Shown: one piece after another, positions 1 through 6,568 of the stretch
Numbering within the stretch: the stretch's first letter is position 1
How the letters are laid out: each line of letters opens with the position of its first letter
Assembly: GCA_937927875.1 (NCBI GenBank)
Contig: CALEYV010000165.1
Location: forward strand, 1 to 24,029
From: an uncultured Actinomycetes bacterium
GTDB lineage: Bacteria > Actinomycetota > Acidimicrobiia > IMCC26256 > PALSA-555
Direction: 5' to 3'
DNA length: 24,029 nucleotides
Notes under the pieces: model-generated
What the model was told of the DNA's origin: nothing
The model's input: the letters and a program-made list of their open reading frames with translations, nothing else
Databases searched by the model: none
Translations under genes and position numbers: made by a program

Positions 1-42
1 CGCGTAAGATCGTCGGCAGCGTCAGATGTGTATAAGAGACAG
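1..42 (+). other. Illumina Nextera (Tn5) adapter contamination, read 1 side
   Basis: Bases 10-42 match the 33-base Nextera read-1 transposase adapter exactly: TCGTCGGCAGCGTC followed by the 19-base Tn5 mosaic end that finishes GTATAAGAGACAG. Bases 2-9 (GCGTAAGA) match the Nextera i5 index S517 as I remember the index list, and base 1 would be the last C of the P5 primer. This is library-construction sequence, not genome. Genomic sequence begins at 43, and any protein reading through this boundary has an artificial end. Confidence 0.98.
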
Positions 43-743
43 ACGCCGGCCACGCCGACCGCGGCGTAGGCGGCCAGGGCCCGCCACGACCGGCGGATGA
101 TCAGGCTCGGCACGATGAACACCGGCCACACCTTGGCGAAGCAGGCCAGCGCCAGCGCGGCGCCGCCGAGGGCGGGCCGACGGTGCCGGACCAGGGCGAG
201 GCCGCCCACCGCCAGCGCCACCGACAGCAGGTCGAGCCGCAGGTAGAGGAAGGGATAGAGGATGAAGGGGGCGCCGATGATGAGGTACGCGAGGCCTGCC
301 CGCCGGCCCCAGCCCCACCACAGCAGCGCCGCGACCCCGAGGTCGAGCGCCAACTGCGACCACATGGTCTCCGCCGTGGCCTGGTTGATCGAGCCGCCGT
401 CGATCGCCTCGATGGCGCCGAGCATCAGCGGCGGGTACTCGACCTCGAAGCGCCGGTACGGGGTCCCCGGGTGGGTGGCGATGGAGTGGAACCGGTGGAT
501 GTCGCCGGTCAGGACCTTGTGGTTCCCCTGGGCGGCCCGCTGGTCGAGGGTGATCGGCACCGCCGCGATCCGGCCCGCCACCAGGACGCCGACCAGCAGC
601 CACCACCAACGGTTTGAGTGGGGACGTTGGCCGCCCGGCGCCGCGACGCCAGCGCCGACCGCCGGGCCCGCCTGGTCAGGCGTGCGCTCGCGCGAGCCGG
701 GACGGCGGCCGATGGGCGCGTCGATGTCTTCTCCTACAGGCAT
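43..743 (-). CDS. GT87-like (DUF2029) membrane mannosyltransferase, N-terminal part only
   Basis: The frame is open from ATG (743-741) down to the adapter junction at 43, about 233 codons with no stop, so the C-terminal part is missing from the assembly. After a polar, Pro/Gly-rich head of about 45 residues comes a Trp-rich membrane segment (WWWLLVGVLVAG). An extracytoplasmic loop with RRFEVEYPPLM follows, then further hydrophobic segments including YLRLDLLSVALAVGGLAL and LACFAKVWPVFIVPSLI. The E-Y-P-P motif after the first membrane helix, the L-R-x-D-L-L segment and the F-x-K-x-W-P segment are typical of GT87/DUF2029 polyprenol-phosphate-mannose-dependent transferases, which act on the outer face of the membrane. 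No convincing Shine-Dalgarno lies before the ATG; an AGGAGA falls just inside the reading frame, so the exact start is uncertain. The gene is divergent from nadA. The family call is from sequence pattern only. Confidence 0.8.
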
Positions 744-767
744 GCCCGCGTGCTCTGGAGTCCGGGT

Positions 768-791
768 CTCGGGCGGGGGACCCGCCCCGAG
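768..791. repeat. GC-rich inverted repeat in the divergent intergenic region
   Basis: CTCGGGCGGG and CCCGCCCCGAG form a near-perfect stem with one bulged base and a tiny loop. It lies 25 bases upstream of the start of the leftward membrane-protein gene and just upstream of a possible rightward -10 hexamer (798-803). It could be an operator or a transcript hairpin, or a chance product of very high GC content. Confidence 0.4.
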
Positions 792-797
792 CCGCAC

Positions 798-803
798 TAT
801 GCT
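798..803 (+). promoter_or_regulatory. Possible -10 element of the nadA promoter
   Basis: TATGCT fits the TANNNT pattern of actinobacterial housekeeping promoters and is one of few AT-containing hexamers here. No good -35 is visible 17 bases upstream. If used, transcription would begin near 810 and leave an untranslated leader of about 138 bases before nadA. Confidence 0.35.
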
Positions 804-839
804 CGCGCGTAGGCCGGCCTGGTTTTCCGCGCCAAGGTT

Positions 840-938
840 CGGCTCCGGGGCCGACATCTCCGCGGTGGGCGACCAGGCTGTCCCCGCCGGCCCGACCGGA
901 GCCGTAGATCGTGAGGCCTCGCCCGCGTGCGAGGAGGG
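840..938 (+). promoter_or_regulatory. Structured nadA leader, candidate cis-regulatory RNA
   Basis: CGGCTCCGG (840-848) is perfectly complementary to CCGGAGCCG (896-904), a 9-bp stem closing a 47-base domain. Thirteen bases later CCTCGC (917-922) pairs with GCGAGG (929-934) around a 6-base loop, and this 3' arm overlaps the nadA Shine-Dalgarno GAGGAGGG (931-938). An upstream closed domain followed by a hairpin hiding the ribosome binding site is the architecture of a translational riboswitch or attenuator. I do not recognise it as a known NAD riboswitch class. In sequence this GC-rich, stems of this size can arise by chance. Confidence 0.4.
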
Positions 939-947
939 ATCGACAAC

Positions 948-2075
948 ATGCTCCGACTGCAGGCCCAGCTGCCGGACCGTTACACCCAGGCGGCGCCCGA
1001 CGACCTCGACGCCTGGATCGCGGCCGCCAAGGCCGACCTCGGCTCCCGGCTCCTCATCCTCGGTCACCACTACCAGCGTCCCGAGGTCATCCGCTGGGCC
1101 GACGCCCGCGGCGACTCCTTCAAGCTCGCCCAGCTGGCGGCCGCCAACGAGGCCGCCACCGACATCGTCTTCTGCGGCGTCCACTTCATGGCCGAGTCGG
1201 CCGACCTGCTCACCGGCGACCACCAGCGGGTCGTGCTCCCCGACCTCAACGCCGGGTGCTCGATGGCCGACATGGCCGACCTCGACCAGGTCCTCGAGGC
1301 CTGGGACGAGCTCGCCACCGTCAGCGACGTCGACCGGCTGGTGCCCATCACCTACATGAACTCCTCGGCCGCCCTGAAGGCCTTCGTCGGCGAGCACGGC
1401 GGCGCTGTCTGCACCTCGTCGAACGCGCGCATCGTCCTCGAGTGGGCGCTGGCCCGCGGGGACAAGGTCCTGTTCTTCCCCGACCAGCACCTGGGCCGAA
1501 ACACCGTCTACGACCTCGGCTACGACGAGTCGCAGATGCTGGTGTGGGACCCGCGCCGGGACCTCGGCGGCCTCGACGAGCGGGCCGTGAAGGAGGCGAC
1601 GTTCCTCCTCTGGAAGGGGCACTGCACCGTCCACCAGCGGTTCCGGCCCGAGCACGTCGAGACGTTCCGCGCCGAGCACCCCGACGGCGAGGTCATCGTC
1701 CACCCCGAGTGCAGCCACGACGTCGTCGTCCTCGCCGACCGGGTGGGCTCGACCGAGCGGATCCTCGAGTGGGTCGACGACGCCCGGCCCGGGTCGGTGC
1801 TCGGGATCGGCACCGAGATCCACATGATCCAGCGCCTCGCGACCGAGCATCCCGACCGCACGGTCGTGTCGCTCGACCCGCTGGTGTGTCCGTGCTCGAC
1901 CATGTTCCGCATCGACGGGCCGCACCTGGCCTGGTGCCTCGAAGCGCTGGCGCGCGGCGAGGTGGTGAACCAGATCGTCGTCGACGAGCGCACGGCCCGC
2001 TGGGCCCGGGTCGCGCTCGAGCGGATGCTCAGCCTGCCCGGCGTCCCGACCGGAGCGACCGCCCCGGTCGACTAG
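948..2075 (+). CDS. nadA: Quinolinate synthase NadA
   Basis: NadA condenses iminoaspartate with dihydroxyacetone phosphate to make quinolinate, the first pyridine ring of de novo NAD synthesis, using an oxygen-sensitive [4Fe-4S] cluster. The 375-residue protein shows GHHYQRPEV (39-47), GDSFKLAQLA (55-64), LPDLNAGCSMADM with Cys104, YMNSSAALKAFVGEHGG (136-152), CTSSNA, FFPDQHLG, WKGHCTVHQRF with Cys226, HPECSHDVV, GTEIHMIQRL and VCPCSTM with Cys314/Cys316. Cys104, Cys226 and one of Cys314/316 are the expected cluster ligands. The WKGHC-VH insert resembles the longer, Bacillus-like NadA type. The ATG at 948 is chosen because GAGGAGGG (931-938) sits 9 bases upstream; a GTG at 927 in the same frame would lie before that site. 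The gene stands alone: nadB and nadC are not in the window. Its stop is 3 bases from the convergent glycosyltransferase stop, with no obvious terminator between. Confidence 0.97.
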   Translation: MLRLQAQLPDRYTQAAPDDLDAWIAAAKADLGSRLLILGHHYQRPEVIRWADARGDSFKLAQLAAANEAATDIVFCGVHFMAESADLLTGDHQRVVLPDLNAGCSMADMADLDQVLEAWDELATVSDVDRLVPITYMNSSAALKAFVGEHGGAVCTSSNARIVLEWALARGDKVLFFPDQHLGRNTVYDLGYDESQMLVWDPRRDLGGLDERAVKEATFLLWKGHCTVHQRFRPEHVETFRAEHPDGEVIVHPECSHDVVVLADRVGSTERILEWVDDARPGSVLGIGTEIHMIQRLATEHPDRTVVSLDPLVCPCSTMFRIDGPHLAWCLEALARGEVVNQIVVDERTARWARVALERMLSLPGVPTGATAPVD

Positions 2076-2078
2076 CTG

Positions 2079-2993
2079 CTAGTGCGGGCGCGCCCGGCGG
2101 TCGCGCCGGGGCTGCGCGACGAGCGCCTGCCAGGCGCCGCGGGCGCGGCTCGGGGCCGGCACCGCCAGCCGCAGCCACGCCACGCCCGCCGCGCCGAGCG
2201 CGAGGCCCCACGCCGGCGCTGACCACCACCGGGCTGCGAACCGCATCGTCCCGCCCCACCACGACAGCTCGCGCGCCGGCGCGCTCTCGAACGACCCGCC
2301 GCCCGCGTGCACCGCGAACCGGTCGGGCAGGGCCACCAGGCGCCAGCCGGCGGCGCGCATCCGCCGGCACAGGTCGAGGTCCTCGCCGTAGCAGAAGTAG
2401 CCCTCGTCGAAGCCGCCGACGGCGAGGAACGCAGACCGGCGGACCAGCAGCGCGGTGGCGGCGAGCGCCTCGACGGCCGTCGCCGCGGCCGGCACCCGGT
2501 CGACATGGTCGGCGAGCGGCCGCGCCAGCCGAGCCAGGCGGCGCACCGCGCCCGACCGCAGCAGCCGGCGCGCGCCCAGGGCCCGGCCGAGCAGGTGCAC
2601 CGGGCCGAGCTCGCGGCCCTGGCTTCGCTGGGGCCGGCGCGATTCCTCGTCGACGATCACGCCCTGCACCGCGCCGACCGACGGGTCGTGCTCGAGGAGC
2701 GCCAGCCCCGCCTCGACGCCGTCGGCGTCGAGCACCGCGTCGGGGTTGGCGAGCAGCACGAACGGCGCCCCGGCCTCCCGCACGCCGCGGTTCTGGCCCG
2801 CGCCGAAGCCCGGGTTCGACGGGTCGGCGATCACGCGGGCACCGGCGGCCCGGGCCAGCTCGCCGCTGCCGTCGCGGCCGTGGTCGACCACCACCACCTC
2901 CCCCACCCCGGCCAGGCGGTGGGCCGCATCCACGCAGGACGTGATGGCAGCCCGGCTGCCGTAGGCGACGACCACGACGTCGAGCGTGCTCAT
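2079..2993 (-). CDS. GT2 family glycosyltransferase (rhamnosyltransferase-like), last gene of the polysaccharide operon
   Basis: A 304-residue GT-A fold enzyme expected to add a sugar from a nucleotide-sugar donor to a lipid-linked glycan on the cytoplasmic face. It begins MSTLDVVVVAYGSR, has PSNPGFGAGQNRG (58-70), the nucleotide-sugar/metal site LLANPDAVL (80-88, NPD in place of DxD), and the acceptor-side motif GGFDEGYFCYGEDLDLCRRM (193-212) with the likely catalytic Glu204-Asp205. One hydrophobic stretch follows near residues 250-280 (WGLALGAAGVAWLRLAV), possibly a membrane anchor. The ATG (2993) overlaps the TGA of the upstream GT2 gene as ATGA, indicating translational coupling. Donor and acceptor cannot be told from sequence. 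The large N-terminal extension open in this frame is antisense/out-of-frame sequence of the neighbour and is excluded. Confidence 0.9.
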   Translation of the reverse strand: MSTLDVVVVAYGSRAAITSCVDAAHRLAGVGEVVVVDHGRDGSGELARAAGARVIADPSNPGFGAGQNRGVREAGAPFVLLANPDAVLDADGVEAGLALLEHDPSVGAVQGVIVDEESRRPQRSQGRELGPVHLLGRALGARRLLRSGAVRRLARLARPLADHVDRVPAAATAVEALAATALLVRRSAFLAVGGFDEGYFCYGEDLDLCRRMRAAGWRLVALPDRFAVHAGGGSFESAPARELSWWGGTMRFAARWWSAPAWGLALGAAGVAWLRLAVPAPSRARGAWQALVAQPRRDRRARPH

Positions 2994-3745
2994 CCGAGCA
3001 CCCGGACCCGACGGTGCCGCCACCAGTGCCGGCCGAGCGCGGCCGCGTGGGCGACGCCGCGCCGGCTCACGATGCGACGGAAGGCCCGGCGCGGCGGGTG
3101 GTCGCACACCAGCCCGTCGACCTGCACGACCCGCCAGCCGTGCTCGCGCAGCCGCAGGCAGAAGTCGACGTCCTCGGGCCCGAACCGGGCCGACGCGTCG
3201 AGGCCGCCGACGGCGTCGAAGGCCTCGCGGCGCACGACCTGGCAGGCGCCGATCGCGAACTCGACGTCCCACCACGGGCCGCGGCCCTGCCCTCGGGTCG
3301 GCGCGTAGAGGTCGGTCCGGTTCAGCGCTCGCCACACCTTCCGGCGAAGCGACGGCGCCCGCCCCGCGCTGGCCTCCGGCCGCTGGCCGGTGAACACCGG
3401 GGCGCTGAGCCCGACCCGGTCGTCGCCCTGCAGGGGCGCGAGGAGCCGGGCCAGCGCGCCCGGGCGCAGGCGGGCGTCGCTGTCGAGCAGGCACACGAAG
3501 GGGGCGCGGCCCGCGGCGACGCCGACGTTGCGGCCACCCCCCACCCCGAGGTTCGTCTCCCGGCGCATGAGCCGGACGGGGGACGGGGGGAGCTGGGCGG
3601 GCGGCGACGAGCCGTTGTCGACCACCGTCACCAACACGTCGACCTCAGCCTGGGCCAGCGCCGACGCGACCGCGCCCTGGAGGACGGCCCCGTCGTTCCA
3701 GGTGAGGATCACGACGTCGACGCCCGGGCGCGGCGTCGGGCTCAC
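2990..3745 (-). CDS. GT2 family glycosyltransferase
   Basis: A 251-residue GT-A glycosyltransferase, paralogous in design to its downstream neighbour. It has GVDVVILTWNDG (8-19), VVDNGSS (41-47), TNLGVGGGRNVGV (64-76), the DxD-like CLLDSDARL (85-93) and the C-terminal motif GGLDASARFGPEDVDFCLRL with an E-D pair, then LREHGW. No signal peptide or membrane helix is seen, so it should act in the cytosol at the membrane. The GTG start (3745) overlaps the TGA of the flippase gene as GTGA; its TGA overlaps the next ATG. It probably adds the second or third sugar to the carrier-linked glycan started by the phosphosugar transferase at 5214-6530. Confidence 0.9.
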   Translation of the reverse strand: MSPTPRPGVDVVILTWNDGAVLQGAVASALAQAEVDVLVTVVDNGSSPPAQLPPSPVRLMRRETNLGVGGGRNVGVAAGRAPFVCLLDSDARLRPGALARLLAPLQGDDRVGLSAPVFTGQRPEASAGRAPSLRRKVWRALNRTDLYAPTRGQGRGPWWDVEFAIGACQVVRREAFDAVGGLDASARFGPEDVDFCLRLREHGWRVVQVDGLVCDHPPRRAFRRIVSRRGVAHAAALGRHWWRHRRVRVLG

Positions 3746-5217
3746 GGCACTGCCCCCGCGCCGCGCACGAGGGCGCGGAGCCGCGTCACGTCGGCGCGCC
3801 GCACGGCGCCGGTCACGAGCACGAGCACGACGAAGACCAGCGCCGCGCTCGCGCCCGCCGCCACCAGCCCGGTGGGGGCGAGCAGCGCGGCGACGGCGGC
3901 CGTCACCACCCCGGCCCCGAGGATCCGCAGCGACGGGAACGACGTCCGCAGCCCCGAGGTGTCGCGTAGGAACCGGCCGAAGACCACGACCATGACGATC
4001 GTGCCGGCAACGGTGGCGGACGCCGCGCCCGGCGCACCGAAGCGCGGGACGAGCGCGAAGTCGAGCCCGACCATCACCGCCATCGCGCCGGCCGCGACCG
4101 GCACCGCCCGCCAGATCCGCTCGCCGGCGAGGATGGCGGCCGTCTGCAGGCCGGCGAGGAAGGCGAGCCACAGCGAGCCGCCAGCGATGGCGAGCGGCAG
4201 CGCCGCGCCGGAGTAGCGAGCACCGAAGGCGGCGACGGTCAACGGGTGGTGGAGGCCGACCAGCAGCGCCGACACCGGGACGCCGAGCAGGGCGAGGAAG
4301 CGGGCCGCGGTGTCGAGGGCCCGCTGGGCGCCCTCGTCGTCGCCGTGGCCGAGCCGACGGCTGAGGATGTAGAGCGCGGGGGTCGCCACGACGGTGCCGA
4401 CGTACGCGAGGGCCTCGAGGGCCCGCACCGCCAGGTCGTAGCGGGCGGTCTCGGCCGCGGTGCCGACGATCGACAGCAGCACGACGTCGAAGCGCAGCTG
4501 CAGTGCCGCGATCGCGCCGAGCACGCCGAACGGCACCGCGTCGCGCAGCAGCGCCACCGACGCCGGGCCGTCGAAGCCGATGCGCGTCGACCACACCCCG
4601 GCCCGGCGCGCCACCACCGAGCCGACGACCAGCGCCACCAGCGGAGCGGCCGGGATCGCGAGGACGGCGCCCCGGGCGCCCCCCAGCAGCACCCCGACCA
4701 CGCCGCCGCCGGCGAGGACCGACAGCTGCAGGAAGGTCAGCAGGGCGCGGCGGGCGATGAGGCCGTGGCCGTCCACCGCGCCGAGCACGGAGGTGACGCA
4801 CGCCGCCGACGGCAGCGCCAGCGACGCGATGAGCACGTCGGTCCGGGTCGCGGCCGGGTAGCCGGCCACCGATGCGAAGGCGGCGACGCCGAGCATCGAC
4901 ACCACCCCGAGGCCGAGGCAGGCCGGCAGGGTGCCGGTCAGCAGGGCGTCGGCGCTGGCCGGGTCGCGGCTGACCCGCCGGACGATCACCATCGTGGTGC
5001 CGAAGTCGGCGAGGATCCCGCCGATCACGACGAACGCCGACGCCGTCGAGTAGCGGCCGAACGCGCTCGGCGCCAGGTGCCGGGTCGCGACGAGCACGAA
5101 CCCGACCGCCAGCAGCCGCCCGAGGGTCTGGAGCGCGGTGAGGGCGAGCGAGCCCCGCGCGGCCGCGCGCGCGTCGGTCGACGTTCCCACCGGCGGCGCG
5201 GCGGCGGTGGCCGTCAC
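3742..5217 (-). CDS. Polysaccharide flippase, Wzx/oligosaccharide exporter type
   Basis: A 491-residue integral membrane protein predicted to flip polyprenyl-pyrophosphate-linked oligosaccharide across the plasma membrane. After a polar Ala-rich head it has about 12-14 hydrophobic segments and the N-terminal signature of the polysaccharide biosynthesis family: ALTALQTLGRLLAVGFVLVATR, then LAPSAFGRYSTASAFVVIGGILADFG (around 47-72), where the F-G-x-Y-S and G-x-x-x-D-F-G elements are typical. Mid-protein basic loops (RRAGVWSTR, SRRLGHGDDEG) fit cytoplasmic faces. The GTG start (5217) overlaps the TGA of the sugar transferase as GTGA, and its own TGA overlaps the next GTG. A MATE/MurJ-like relative is the alternative, but the operon context favours Wzx. 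Confidence 0.88.
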   Translation of the reverse strand: MTATAAAPPVGTSTDARAAARGSLALTALQTLGRLLAVGFVLVATRHLAPSAFGRYSTASAFVVIGGILADFGTTMVIVRRVSRDPASADALLTGTLPACLGLGVVSMLGVAAFASVAGYPAATRTDVLIASLALPSAACVTSVLGAVDGHGLIARRALLTFLQLSVLAGGGVVGVLLGGARGAVLAIPAAPLVALVVGSVVARRAGVWSTRIGFDGPASVALLRDAVPFGVLGAIAALQLRFDVVLLSIVGTAAETARYDLAVRALEALAYVGTVVATPALYILSRRLGHGDDEGAQRALDTAARFLALLGVPVSALLVGLHHPLTVAAFGARYSGAALPLAIAGGSLWLAFLAGLQTAAILAGERIWRAVPVAAGAMAVMVGLDFALVPRFGAPGAASATVAGTIVMVVVFGRFLRDTSGLRTSFPSLRILGAGVVTAAVAALLAPTGLVAAGASAALVFVVLVLVTGAVRRADVTRLRALVRGAGAVP

Positions 5218-6530
5218 CGGCCGTTGCGCCCGATCACCGAGCGCACGGTCCGGCCGACGATCCGCGCGTCGAGGGTCAGGCTCTGGCGGCGCAGGTAGAA
5301 GAACTCGTACTGGAGCTTCTCGAGCGCCTCGAGGTCGGTTCCCGCGTACTGGTACTTCACCTGGGCCCATCCGGTGAGGCCGGGTCGCACCAGATGACGG
5401 AGCCGGTAGAACGGCAGCTTCGCCGACAGCTCGCTGACGAGGTGCGGCTGCTCGGGCCGCGGGCCGACGATCGACAGCTCGCCGCGCAGGATGTTCACCA
5501 TCTGCGGGAGCTCGTCGAGGTGGGTGCGGCGCAGCAGCCCGCCGAACCGGGTCACGCGCGGGTCTCGCTCCTCGGTCGTGGCGTCGGCCGGCGCGTCGGT
5601 GCGCATGGTGCGGAACTTGAGGATCGAGAACAACTCGCCGTCCCGGCCCACGCGCGGCTGTCGATACAGGAGCGGGCCCCGGTTCGCGACCAGGTTCCCG
5701 AGCGCCACCAGCGGGGTGAGGAGCGCCAGGCCCAGGGTGCCCACCGCGGCGAGGACGACGTCGAAGAGCCGCTTCACACGGGCGTACCGCGGCGCGTGCA
5801 CCTCGCCGACGTCGAAGAGCAGCGACACCCGCTCGAGCTCGCCGACCGGCAGCTTGCCGAGCCACTGCTCGTAGAAGAGTGAGAGCGTCCGGATCCGGTA
5901 GCCGCGCTCGTGCAGCTTGGCGACCTGGAGGACGACGTCGTCGTCGCTCTGCGCTCGCCGGCTCAGCACCAGCACCGTCGCGTGGGTCGCCTCCGCGACC
6001 TCGACCACCGGCAGGCGGGGCGGGTCGACGAGGGCGGCTTCCTCGGGGGCCAGCGCCGCGACGACGACCGCGTTGCGCTCCGGCGCCCGGTCGAGCTCGG
6101 TCCGGAGGGTGTCGGCCTCGTCGATGTCGCCGATGAGCACGACCCGGTCCCGGTCCTCGGCGCGCGAGCGGGCGTCGCCGGCCACCCGCGCGCAGAGCAG
6201 GTACCAGGGGATGAGCACGAGCGCGGCCCCGAACACGACGGCGCGGGGCAGCAGCGCGTCACCGACGATCAGCTCGACGACCGAGATGGACGCCGCCGCC
6301 GTCGCGGTCGAGCCGACCGCGGCCAGGAGCGCGCGCCGGCGGGTGCGCGGCAGGTCCGGCAGCCCGAACCCGTAGGCGGCGACGAGCAGCGCGACCACGT
6401 ACCCGAGCGACCACGTGAACCGCGACGTGCCCGCGAAGGCGTAGTGGTGCTCGAGCGCGTGGGCCCGTCCGAGGCCCAGCACGCAGATCCCGGTCCCGAC
6501 GTTGACCGCCAGCCGAGCCAGCCGTCGCAT
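5214..6530 (-). CDS. Polyprenyl-phosphate sugar-1-phosphate transferase (initiating enzyme, WcaJ/CpsE type)
   Basis: This enzyme starts glycan assembly by transferring a sugar-1-phosphate from a nucleotide sugar to undecaprenyl or decaprenyl phosphate. The 438-residue protein has an N-terminal half with about four membrane helices (1-115), a soluble Rossmann-like region (about 128-240, VVLIGDIDEADTL), a membrane segment KRLFDVVLAAVGTLGLALL (253-271) and a complete bacterial sugar transferase domain: PLLYRQPRVG, FSILKFRTMRTDA (301-313), RRTHLDELPQMVNILRGELS (334-353) with the essential Asp339-Glu340, GPRPE (356-360) and RPGLTGWAQV (382-391). The ATG at 6530 has an AGGAGG only one base upstream, too close for normal initiation, so the true start may differ slightly. 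It lies 38 bases after the upstream gene and overlaps the flippase start. Donor sugar is not predictable here. Confidence 0.94.
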   Translation of the reverse strand: MRRLARLAVNVGTGICVLGLGRAHALEHHYAFAGTSRFTWSLGYVVALLVAAYGFGLPDLPRTRRRALLAAVGSTATAAASISVVELIVGDALLPRAVVFGAALVLIPWYLLCARVAGDARSRAEDRDRVVLIGDIDEADTLRTELDRAPERNAVVVAALAPEEAALVDPPRLPVVEVAEATHATVLVLSRRAQSDDDVVLQVAKLHERGYRIRTLSLFYEQWLGKLPVGELERVSLLFDVGEVHAPRYARVKRLFDVVLAAVGTLGLALLTPLVALGNLVANRGPLLYRQPRVGRDGELFSILKFRTMRTDAPADATTEERDPRVTRFGGLLRRTHLDELPQMVNILRGELSIVGPRPEQPHLVSELSAKLPFYRLRHLVRPGLTGWAQVKYQYAGTDLEALEKLQYEFFYLRRQSLTLDARIVGRTVRSVIGRNGR

Positions 6531-6568
6531 GCCTCCTGTATCGACCGGCCGGGCCGCCCTGCTGAGCG

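Noticed and set aside
22..609. A 195-codon - strand frame starting at 609
   Set aside because: It is Arg/Pro/Gly-rich, out of frame with the clear membrane protein starting at 743, and its end is encoded by the sequencing adapter.
810..947. The nadA leader as a known NAD+ riboswitch (nadA motif)
   Set aside because: I could not match the conserved bases of the known NAD+ riboswitch classes, so it is reported only as an unclassified structured leader.
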